Source: JAJTFW01 sp964534995 (GTDB lineage Bacteria; Bacteroidota; Bacteroidia; AKYH767-A; OLB10). Taken from it: a DNA stretch of 39,961 nucleotides. The notes beneath the pieces were generated by a model. That model was not told the DNA's origin, ran no database searches, and saw only the letters and a list, made by a program, of their open reading frames with translations. This document shows positions 33,073 to 39,961 of the stretch, in pieces. The translations under genes were made by a program, and so were the position numbers. The DNA lies in NCBI GenBank assembly GCA_964534995.1, contig CAZHSC010000028.1, forward strand, positions 1-39,961, in the 5' to 3' direction. Each line of letters opens with the position of its first letter. Position 1 is the first letter of the stretch.

Positions 33073-34860
33073 TTAGTCCAGCTTGAGTACCGCCAGAAAA
33101 GCCTGTTGTGGAATTTCTACAGAACCTACCTGTCGCATCCGCTTTTTCCCTTCTTTCTGCTTTTCCAACAGTTTCCGTTTACGTGAGATATCGCCACCGT
33201 AACACTTCGCAGTTACGTCTTTCCTTAGTGCCTTCACCGTTTCACGTGCAATTATCTTCGCTCCAATAGCCGCCTGAATGACAATCTCAAATTGCTGCCT
33301 TGTGATGAGTTCTTTTAATTTTTCACAAATTTTCTTTCCAAATGTAAAAGCATGGTCCCTGTGTATCAGTGCCGATAATGCATCTACAGGCTCACCATTC
33401 AATCTGATATCAAGTCGCACAAGATCACTGGGACGATATCCGATCTGGTGATAATCAAAGGAGGCATATCCCTTCGAAATTGATTTCAATTTGTCATAAA
33501 AATCAAATACAATTTCGGCCAGGGGCATATTAAAAATCAGTTCTACCCGGTCGGTTGTAAGATAACTTTGATTTACAATCTCGCCTCTTTTACCAATGCA
33601 TAATCCCATGACTGCGCCAACAAATTCAGCCTTGGTAATAATGGTGGCTTTTATATATGGCTCTTCAATCCGGTCGAGTTTACTGGGGTCGGGAAAATCA
33701 CTGGGGTTATTTACCTGAAATTCCTCACCATTAGTAAGATAAGCAAAGTAAGATACGTTGGGAACTGTAGTTATTACAGTCATATTAAATTCCCTTTCCA
33801 GGCGCTCCTGGATGATCTCCATATGCAGCATACCCAGGAATCCGCAACGAAAACCAAATCCCAAAGCTGCCGATGATTCAGGTTCAAATACCAGGGAGGC
33901 ATCGTTCAACTGCAGTTTCTCGATAGAAGTTCGCAATTCCTCATATTCATCGGTATCAACCGGGTAGATACCGGCAAAAACCATCGGTTTTACATCTTCA
34001 AAACCGGCAACTGCATTTGAACATGGACGGTCAACATGTGTAATGGTATCGCCGACTTTTACCTCTTTCGCGTTTTTTATTCCCGAAATAATATAGCCAA
34101 CGTCCCCGGTCTTCACCACATCGCGGGGTGATTTATCCAATCGCAAAATGCCAATTTCATCGGCGTGGTAAAACGATTGAGTGGCTACAAACTTCACATG
34201 GTCCCCTTTGCGAATTTCACCATCAATGACTTTGTAATACGCAATGATGCCTCTGAAAGAATTAAAAACGGAATCGAATATCAGCGCTTTAAACGGCGCC
34301 TTCGGATCTCCCTTTGGAGAAGGTATTCTTTCCACAATAGCCCTGAGTATGTCAAAAACGCCGAGACCTGTTTTGCCAGAAGCAGGAATGATTTCTTCCC
34401 TTTTGCACCCCAATAAGTCTACTATCTGGTCCTTAACCAATTCCGGCTCCGCACTTGGGAGATCTATTTTATTCAGTATCGGTATAATAGTAAGATCATT
34501 TTCCAGTGCCAGGTAGAGGTTAGATATCGTTTGCGCCTGGATGCCCTGGGCGGCGTCTACAATCAGGAGTGCCCCTTCACAGGCGGCGATAGAACGTGAT
34601 ACCTCGTAGCTGAAATCAACGTGGCCGGGGGTATCAATCAGATTTAAAGTGAATTTTTTCCCGTCAAGTTCATAATCCATCTGGATAGCATGACTCTTAA
34701 TGGTAATACCACGTTCCCTTTCAAGATCCATATCATCCAGCACCTGAGCCTGTAAATCCTTCTTCGACACAGTATTAGTGTATTCGAGTAGACGATCGGC
34801 TAAGGTGGATTTTCCGTGATCAATATGTGCAATTATGCAGAAATTCCGGATGTGCTCCAT
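33073..34860 (-). CDS. lepA: Elongation factor 4 (LepA)
   Basis: A 595-residue ribosome-associated translational GTPase, normal length. All GTPase boxes are visible: G1 AHIDHGKSTLADRL, G2 ERGITIKSH, G3 DTPGHVDF, G4 NKIDLPSAEP. Domain III/V regions follow (LEPESSAALGFGFRCGFLGMLHMEI-type segment), and the LepA-specific C-terminal domain reads KCYGGDISRKRKLLEKQKEG. LepA back-translocates or remodels stalled ribosomes and aids translation under stress. The -7 box at 34868-34875 lies directly upstream; doxX follows in the same transcript. Confidence 0.97.
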   Translation of the reverse strand: MEHIRNFCIIAHIDHGKSTLADRLLEYTNTVSKKDLQAQVLDDMDLERERGITIKSHAIQMDYELDGKKFTLNLIDTPGHVDFSYEVSRSIAACEGALLIVDAAQGIQAQTISNLYLALENDLTIIPILNKIDLPSAEPELVKDQIVDLLGCKREEIIPASGKTGLGVFDILRAIVERIPSPKGDPKAPFKALIFDSVFNSFRGIIAYYKVIDGEIRKGDHVKFVATQSFYHADEIGILRLDKSPRDVVKTGDVGYIISGIKNAKEVKVGDTITHVDRPCSNAVAGFEDVKPMVFAGIYPVDTDEYEELRTSIEKLQLNDASLVFEPESSAALGFGFRCGFLGMLHMEIIQERLEREFNMTVITTVPNVSYFAYLTNGEEFQVNNPSDFPDPSKLDRIEEPYIKATIITKAEFVGAVMGLCIGKRGEIVNQSYLTTDRVELIFNMPLAEIVFDFYDKLKSISKGYASFDYHQIGYRPSDLVRLDIRLNGEPVDALSALIHRDHAFTFGKKICEKLKELITRQQFEIVIQAAIGAKIIARETVKALRKDVTAKCYGGDISRKRKLLEKQKEGKKRMRQVGSVEIPQQAFLAVLKLD

Positions 34861-34867
34861 AAGCCGG

Positions 34868-34875
34868 CAAAGGTA
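34868..34875 (-). promoter_or_regulatory. Promoter -7 box of lepA-doxX
   Basis: On the minus strand TACCTTTG matches TAnnTTTG exactly, 7 bp before the lepA ATG, implying a very short leader. No clear -33 TTG is present. Confidence 0.42.
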
Positions 34876-35030
34876 TGAAATTAAGCGTTGCCATGTATAA
34901 ATAAACCCATGCTGCTCTGTTGAAATAACAGCTAAGTTATCTCTGTAAAATTCAATTATTACCAGATAAAGCCCCCCTGTTTCATCCGGGCATTCAAGAA
35001 CGCTTACAGGATTAAACTTTTTTATTTATC

Positions 35031-35666
35031 ATGAAAACCAACATTTTGATTAAATACTTAACTTCACGTGCAACCACAAGCTCTGTTTATCCATCTATGC
35101 ATATACTGAACCGGAAAGAGATGACCGATGAGCAACTGGTTGAAGCCATACTTCGTCAGCAGGCACCCGCTCAACGGTTGCTATACGATAAGTATGCAAG
35201 AAAGATGTTTGGAGTATGCCTTCGCTACGCCAAGGGAAAAGAAGAAGCGGAAGACCTCTTGCAGGAAGGCTTTATCAAAGTGTTTCAGAAGTTAAGTTCT
35301 TACAAAGCAGAAGGTTCCCTGGAAGGTTGGATCAGGAGAATAATCATTAATACATCCCTCGATTATATCCGCCGTCAAAAAATAAACTGGACAGATATTG
35401 AACATATCCATGAACCCGGCAGCGAGCCTGAGATTATGCAAAAAATGGGAACCCTTGAATTATTGTCGCTGGTACAAAAACTTCCTACCGGCTTCAGGAC
35501 CATTTTCAACCTCTATGCGGTTGAGGGATTCAGCCACCGGGAAATCGGAGTTATGTTAAACATTTCCGAAGGAACCAGTAAATCGCAGTATTCACGGGCA
35601 AGAAGTCAGTTACTACAAATGCTTTGTGAAATCAATAAAGAAAACAGTATACACGCAAACGAATAG
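35031..35666 (+). CDS. ECF-type RNA polymerase sigma factor
   Basis: A 211-residue sigma-70 family member if the first ATG is used; ATGs at 35097 and 35121 give more usual lengths (189 and 181), so the start is uncertain. Region 2 reads LLYDKYARKMFGVCLRYAKGKEEAEDLLQEGFIKVF then GSLEGWIRRIIINTSLDYIRR; region 4 reads LPTGFRTIFNLYAVEGFSHREIGVMLNISEGTSKSQYSRARSQL. The short linker and lack of other regions mark an ECF sigma. The next gene, 3 bp away, is a membrane protein that is its likely anti-sigma. The pair probably controls envelope or surface-protein genes, including the neighbouring type B protein; that target is inferred. Confidence 0.9.
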   Translation: MKTNILIKYLTSRATTSSVYPSMHILNRKEMTDEQLVEAILRQQAPAQRLLYDKYARKMFGVCLRYAKGKEEAEDLLQEGFIKVFQKLSSYKAEGSLEGWIRRIIINTSLDYIRRQKINWTDIEHIHEPGSEPEIMQKMGTLELLSLVQKLPTGFRTIFNLYAVEGFSHREIGVMLNISEGTSKSQYSRARSQLLQMLCEINKENSIHANE

Positions 35667-35669
35667 AAA

Positions 35670-36755
35670 ATGAACCGTTTCGAAGATCAATTTAAAGACG
35701 CCTTCGAACACTTCGAACCCGAAGTGGATCCGAAGCTCTGGCAACAAATCAGCCAGCAGCTTCCCGCTGTTCCACAGGCAGATCCGGGTTCTTTTGCCGG
35801 TTTAAAAAATTTGCTCGCTAAACTCGGACTGAAAGGCGGGATTAGCCTCCTGGCCCTCGCGGGGATCACACTTACCGCTATCCTCTACTTCACGAATAAT
35901 AATTCCGAATCGGTTAATAGCAATTCAGCAGTTGAAAATGCCCTTCCGCAAGCACCATTAGCTTCCGAAAATGTCTCTATAAATGTCAATGATATTACAG
36001 CGAATCCAGAAGGCCTGGAAATAAAAAACTATGAATTCAATCATTCAATAAATGAAAACGCAGCAGCCGGAACCAAGAAAAATCCTGCTGTTGCATCCGA
36101 CAATCTCACCCAGGTTGCGTTGACCGGAGATGTTGCCGTAGGCAAAGGGGAACCTTCATCCAGGGTTGGTTCCCCTTCTGCCGAATCTTCAGTCCCTGCA
36201 GTAAAAGCTATTGAATCTACTTCCTCTGACACTCCCCCCGTTAAAGAAAATACTATTAATCAGCAGGTTGCGCCAATATTGATCGTTTCTGGAAAAGGTG
36301 GGTTTGCCCCATTTACTGTAACCGCATTAACTAACAAACCAGGGCAAACAGCGGAATATGACTTTGGTGATGGTAGCCATGTCATGAAAGCCGCATCGGC
36401 ACATCATACCTATACCGAACCAGGAATCTATACCATACAATGCGAATTGGATGGTCATACCCTTGAACAAAAAATTGAAGTGATTGGTAAAATTCCAAGT
36501 GCCTTTAGCCCTAATGGTGACGGAATCAATGACTCTTTCACAATCAACGACATAGAGGGATTTTCTGTTGAATTAAGAATTTACAATCGTACCGGAAAAC
36601 TGATGTATAACAGTAAAGGCTACGCTATTGCCTGGGATGGTAAAACCCCGGACGGGCAGGAGGCGGAGGCCGGTACGTATTTATATGATATATTTGCTAC
36701 CTCAGATGGTGGCTGTTCATACAAACAAAAAGGAACAATACACCTATTCCGATGA
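35670..36755 (+). CDS. Membrane-anchored putative anti-sigma protein with PKD and gliding-type C-terminal domain
   Basis: A 361-residue protein. The N-terminal 50 residues (MNRFEDQFKDAFEHFEPEVDPKLWQQI) are soluble and acidic, in the place where anti-sigma domains sit. One membrane helix follows (about 55-74, GGISLLALAGITLTAILYF) without a cleavable signal, so the rest is periplasmic. There is a Ser/Asn/Val-rich linker, a PKD-like domain (EYDFGDGSHVMK, YTEPGIYTIQCE), and a C-terminal IPSAFSPNGDGINDSF…LRIYNRTGKLMY…AWDGKTPDGQEAEAGTYLYDI module, the type B/gliding-associated domain. The gene begins 3 bp after the sigma gene and overlaps or abuts the next one. The anti-sigma role is inferred from position and topology; I see no canonical zinc anti-sigma motif. 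Confidence 0.8.
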   Translation: MNRFEDQFKDAFEHFEPEVDPKLWQQISQQLPAVPQADPGSFAGLKNLLAKLGLKGGISLLALAGITLTAILYFTNNNSESVNSNSAVENALPQAPLASENVSINVNDITANPEGLEIKNYEFNHSINENAAAGTKKNPAVASDNLTQVALTGDVAVGKGEPSSRVGSPSAESSVPAVKAIESTSSDTPPVKENTINQQVAPILIVSGKGGFAPFTVTALTNKPGQTAEYDFGDGSHVMKAASAHHTYTEPGIYTIQCELDGHTLEQKIEVIGKIPSAFSPNGDGINDSFTINDIEGFSVELRIYNRTGKLMYNSKGYAIAWDGKTPDGQEAEAGTYLYDIFATSDGGCSYKQKGTIHLFR

Positions 36756-36790
36756 AAAATAAAAACCAATCCAATAAAAATTACACGGTT

Positions 36791-39700
36791 ATGAAAAAAC
36801 TGTTTACCCTGTTCGCGATGGCCCTTATTGCCATGTTATCCGCACCCAATGATGCCAAGGCATCACATATGGCGGGTGTTGATATTACTTATGAATATAC
36901 AGGGACTCCCAACCAATACCTTGTGCGGTTAAAATTTTACCGCGACTGTGTGGGTATTCCGGCTCCAACACAAGTAACCATTTGCTATGCTTCTTTGACT
37001 ACCGGACAAAGCGGAACCGTTATCGCCCCAAATATTTCGATGACGCCGGTTCCTAATACACCTTGCGTTAATGCCATCCCTACCTGCCCCGGCGGTGTGG
37101 GAGATATTGAGGAATACGTGTATGAAACCATTGTGAGTCTTCCCGGACAAGCTCCCGATTGGACCTTCTCCTGGCAGGATTGCTGCCGTAACGGTGCCAT
37201 TACCACCCTCCAGCCTAATGGTATGTACATCAGTTGTACGCTGGACAATGTAATTGCCCCTACCAACTCCTCCCCTTCTTTCTTAAATCTTGCCTATACA
37301 CGTTTCTGTGTTGGAAACCAGTTCTTCTATGATCAGGGTGCCATCGATATCGATGGTGACTCACTGGTATTCTCGCTGGTTACCGCCGAAGATGGAAACT
37401 TTGGTTGCCCCAGTAATCCTTTTCCCAATACCTACATTGCCCCTTACTCTCCTACCAACCCGCTTGCCTCATCAATTCCTATCACGATTAACTCGACTAC
37501 CGGCGTAGTTAATTTCATCCCTTCACAAGTGCAGGTGGCCGTTATTTGTGTACTGGTACGTGAATATCGTAATGGCGTTCTGATTGGCCAGGTGAAACGT
37601 GATATCCAGATTAACATCGTTGCACAATGCAATCAGATTTTCCCATCCTTCAACAATAACATACTTACCGTGGGCAGTGGTTCTATCCTGGCAAACTGTA
37701 ACGATACCCAGGTAATTATTCCTTTCGATACTACCTTCCAGTGCGGATCTGCTGTACCTACCGACTTACGTATTTTAAGTCCTTTCGGCATTCCAAATCC
37801 TGCTGTTAGCGTACAACCCATAAATTGCACCAATGGTAAATCTGACTCCCTCCTGGTTACTTTCCTGAATCCGCTGAGCGTTGGTGAAACCTATGTATGG
37901 ATCAAACGTGGCTTTGATGGAAATACGCTGCTATCGGAGTGTGGCTCTGAAATTCCGGAGTTTGTTGATACTGTCAGAATCCTGGTTACCGATAACAGTA
38001 TTTGGGCCCCGATTACCGATTCGGTAGGATGCCTGTTCAATAACATGACCATTACCTTGTCTGATAGCATTTATTGTTTCTCAGTGGTGAACGATGGAAG
38101 CGATTTTCAGTTGGTAGATGGCAGCGGCACCAATTACCCGATTGCATCCGCTTATCCCTATTGTACTCCAAATGGTTTAAAAACCAATCAGCTCCTGATA
38201 AATATGGCCGGCAATACCAGCGCTTCGGGCCCCTTGTACTTATTGCTGACTAACGGTGGTGGATCTGACCAAAATACCATTGCCAATAACTGCGGCCGCT
38301 TCCTGAATAGCACGGATACACTCGCGATACTCTACGTTGACAATGTAATTCATGTGAACCTTGGTGCCGATCAGGATATCTGCAGCTTCGATCCTATTCC
38401 TACCCTTGATTGCGGATACCAGAATCTTACCTATCAATGGTATGATGCTTCCGGCGCCATCTCCGGTGCCACTTCACAGACTTATACCCCTACCACCAGT
38501 GGTACTTACGTGGTGGTGGTAAATAACGGTCCCGGTTGTTCCGGATCAGATACCGTAAGCCTCAATATCATCCCTGCTCCCTCTGATAACCTCGGAGGTG
38601 ATTTAACACTTTGTATTAACGACCCGCTTCCTACCCTTGATGCCGGAAACCCAGGCGCTACTTATCAGTGGTTCCTCAACGGAAACCCGATTCCCGGTGC
38701 TACTTCTCAAACCTATACTCCCGCAGCAGGTCCTGCCGGCACTTACACCTACTCGGTTGAAGTGAATACAGGAAATGTACAGTGTGTCGGTGTATTTGAT
38801 GTAGTAATTGTTACAACCGGTGCGTTCACCGTTTCTACGCTCAGCGACCAGACTATCTGCGACAATGGCACTTATCCTTTGCTTGATGCCGGTAACCCGG
38901 GTGCTCCTTCTTATCAGTGGTCACTTAACGGTACCCCGATCTCGGGAGCTGTTTCACAAACCTATCAAACTTCACAAGCCGGTACTTACAGTGTAACCGT
39001 AGGGGCTGGTACCTGTGCAGGTTCAGGATCCATGATCCTTACCGTTAACGCCTCACCGGTCGTTACCTTAAACAACAGCACCATCTGTGATTATGATGCC
39101 ATCCCCACCCTGGATGCAGGCAGTTTCCCCAATGCCAGCTATCAGTGGTTGCAAAATGGAAACGCCATCTCCGGTGCTACCAGTCAGACTTATCAGCCTT
39201 CAGTTGCCGGAGATTATAGCGTAAACGTTACCGTTCCTCCGGGTTGTACCGGCAGCAGTCTCATGACGCTTACCATTAATCCCGCCCCGGTACTGGCAGT
39301 TGCGGATGGTAACTTCTGTGCCGATCAGCAAACCCTCCTGGATGCCGGCATAACAGGTGCCTCTTACCTTTGGTCAACAGGTGCCACTACACAAACCATC
39401 AGCCCCTCCGCTGTTGGAACTTACATCGTTACCGTTACCCAAAACAATTGTGCCGCCACCGATACTACCGAATTATTCATTACCAGCTTTGGGGCTCCTA
39501 TCGTTTCCTGTAACCCCGGTAGCGGTACATTTAAGTTTATCTACTTATGGGCGGCAATACCCGGTGCTACCAGCTATGAAGTAAGTGAAGATGGCGGCGC
39601 TACCTGGATAGCAGCCAATACACCTAGCAGTCCTGAATCACACGGTGTAAACGTTTCCATCCCCGACTTCCTCGTTCGGGTGGTTGGACCTGCCCCGCTC

Positions 39701-39961
39701 AGCTGCCGTGGTTTACAGTCTGAACCTGCTGCCTGTGAAATAATTATTCCGAATATCTTCACTCCGAATGGAGATAATACCAATGAGTTCTTCGAGATAA
39801 AGAACATTGAGCAGTATCCGAACAATACCGTACAAATTTTTAACCGCTGGGGTAAAGAAGTGTACAATGAAGGAGGGTATAACAATACTTCTAAGAAATT
39901 TGATGGTAAAGACCTTCCCGATGGAGTGTACTTCTATATCGTTGATGTAGGTGATGGTTCT
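36791..39961 (+). CDS. Large Ig-repeat surface protein with T9SS type B sorting domain, 3' end cut off by window
   Basis: The frame is open from 36752 to the window end with no stop. I use ATG 36791, which gives signal peptide MKKLFTLFAMALIAMLSA…AKASHMAG; ATG 36752 overlaps the previous stop codon by four bases (ATGA) and is the alternative. The visible 1057 residues start with a Cys-containing domain (ITYEYTG, VRLKFYRDC, FSWQDCCRNGAI) common to large Bacteroidota surface proteins. Five Ig-like repeats follow from about 38350 to 39470, each with a core TLDAGNPGATYQWFLNG-type strand and SGATSQTYTP then GTYxVxV. The end (IPNIFTPNGDNTNEFF, IFNRWGKEVY, FDGKDLPDGVYFYIVDV) is the type B sorting domain lacking only its last strand. 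It is probably an adhesin or matrix protein, co-expressed with the sigma/anti-sigma pair. Confidence 0.92.
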   Translation, partial: MKKLFTLFAMALIAMLSAPNDAKASHMAGVDITYEYTGTPNQYLVRLKFYRDCVGIPAPTQVTICYASLTTGQSGTVIAPNISMTPVPNTPCVNAIPTCPGGVGDIEEYVYETIVSLPGQAPDWTFSWQDCCRNGAITTLQPNGMYISCTLDNVIAPTNSSPSFLNLAYTRFCVGNQFFYDQGAIDIDGDSLVFSLVTAEDGNFGCPSNPFPNTYIAPYSPTNPLASSIPITINSTTGVVNFIPSQVQVAVICVLVREYRNGVLIGQVKRDIQINIVAQCNQIFPSFNNNILTVGSGSILANCNDTQVIIPFDTTFQCGSAVPTDLRILSPFGIPNPAVSVQPINCTNGKSDSLLVTFLNPLSVGETYVWIKRGFDGNTLLSECGSEIPEFVDTVRILVTDNSIWAPITDSVGCLFNNMTITLSDSIYCFSVVNDGSDFQLVDGSGTNYPIASAYPYCTPNGLKTNQLLINMAGNTSASGPLYLLLTNGGGSDQNTIANNCGRFLNSTDTLAILYVDNVIHVNLGADQDICSFDPIPTLDCGYQNLTYQWYDASGAISGATSQTYTPTTSGTYVVVVNNGPGCSGSDTVSLNIIPAPSDNLGGDLTLCINDPLPTLDAGNPGATYQWFLNGNPIPGATSQTYTPAAGPAGTYTYSVEVNTGNVQCVGVFDVVIVTTGAFTVSTLSDQTICDNGTYPLLDAGNPGAPSYQWSLNGTPISGAVSQTYQTSQAGTYSVTVGAGTCAGSGSMILTVNASPVVTLNNSTICDYDAIPTLDAGSFPNASYQWLQNGNAISGATSQTYQPSVAGDYSVNVTVPPGCTGSSLMTLTINPAPVLAVADGNFCADQQTLLDAGITGASYLWSTGATTQTISPSAVGTYIVTVTQNNCAATDTTELFITSFGAPIVSCNPGSGTFKFIYLWAAIPGATSYEVSEDGGATWIAANTPSSPESHGVNVSIPDFLVRVVGPAPLSCRGLQSEPAACEIIIPNIFTPNGDNTNEFFEIKNIEQYPNNTVQIFNRWGKEVYNEGGYNNTSKKFDGKDLPDGVYFYIVDVGDGS

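Overview
The window looks like a chromosomal segment of a free-living Bacteroidota, probably of the Chitinophagales/Sphingobacteriales type. The reasons are several large secreted proteins with type IX secretion (T9SS) C-terminal sorting domains (both type A and type B), PKD-repeat surface proteins, a DUF5777 beta-barrel, SdiA-regulated-like and CotH families, genes starting without strong Shine-Dalgarno sites, and several upstream boxes matching the Bacteroidota promoter element TAnnTTTG. No tRNA, rRNA, CRISPR array or phage module was seen.

Layout. 1-650: cluster of ~105 bp hairpin-bearing repeats. 977-5731 (+): divergent SDR oxidoreductase, small DUF4258 protein, 2-aminomuconate-semialdehyde dehydrogenase, exported beta-propeller-like protein, aldose epimerase-like protein. 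5877-10274 (-): giant protein with 13 PKD repeats and a T9SS type B tail. 10587-13679 (+): ALDH7/antiquitin-type dehydrogenase with a strong terminator, then ACMSD. 13680-14957: second repeat cluster. 14958-16643 (-): operon of two heme-type lipoproteins and a DUF5777 barrel. 16756-17869: an apparently intact IS30-family element. 17954-19852 (+): long, divergent PurF-type enzyme. 19853-21272: two more repeat clusters. 21273-29639 (-): split ALDH16 gene pair, recO, purD, prolyl oligopeptidase, PhoD-like phosphatase. 29970-32033 (+): P-domain/CotH protein with a type A sorting tail. 32672-34860 (-): doxX-lepA. 35031-39961 (+): ECF sigma factor, a membrane-anchored putative anti-sigma with PKD and type B tail, and a large Ig-repeat type B surface protein that runs off the window.

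How the genes fit together. ACMSD and the 2-aminomuconate-semialdehyde dehydrogenase catalyse consecutive steps of tryptophan/kynurenine ring degradation and closely resemble the animal enzymes (ACMSD and ALDH8A1). They sit about 9 kb apart, and the SDR next to the dehydrogenase may belong to the same route. Four aldehyde-dehydrogenase-superfamily genes lie within 21 kb. PurF-like and PurD give a purine synthesis theme. The sigma factor, membrane protein and surface protein at the right end look like a regulatory-structural unit for T9SS cargo.

The most unusual features are: a dispersed repeat family (about 15 units in four clusters) with a hairpin showing compensatory base changes; an ALDH16 enzyme encoded as two separate genes; lipoproteins with widened heme motifs (CX4CH and CX9CH); an SDR lacking the Tyr-Lys catalytic pair; a PurF-like enzyme with an altered glutaminase motif; and a putative anti-sigma carrying a T9SS-type tail.
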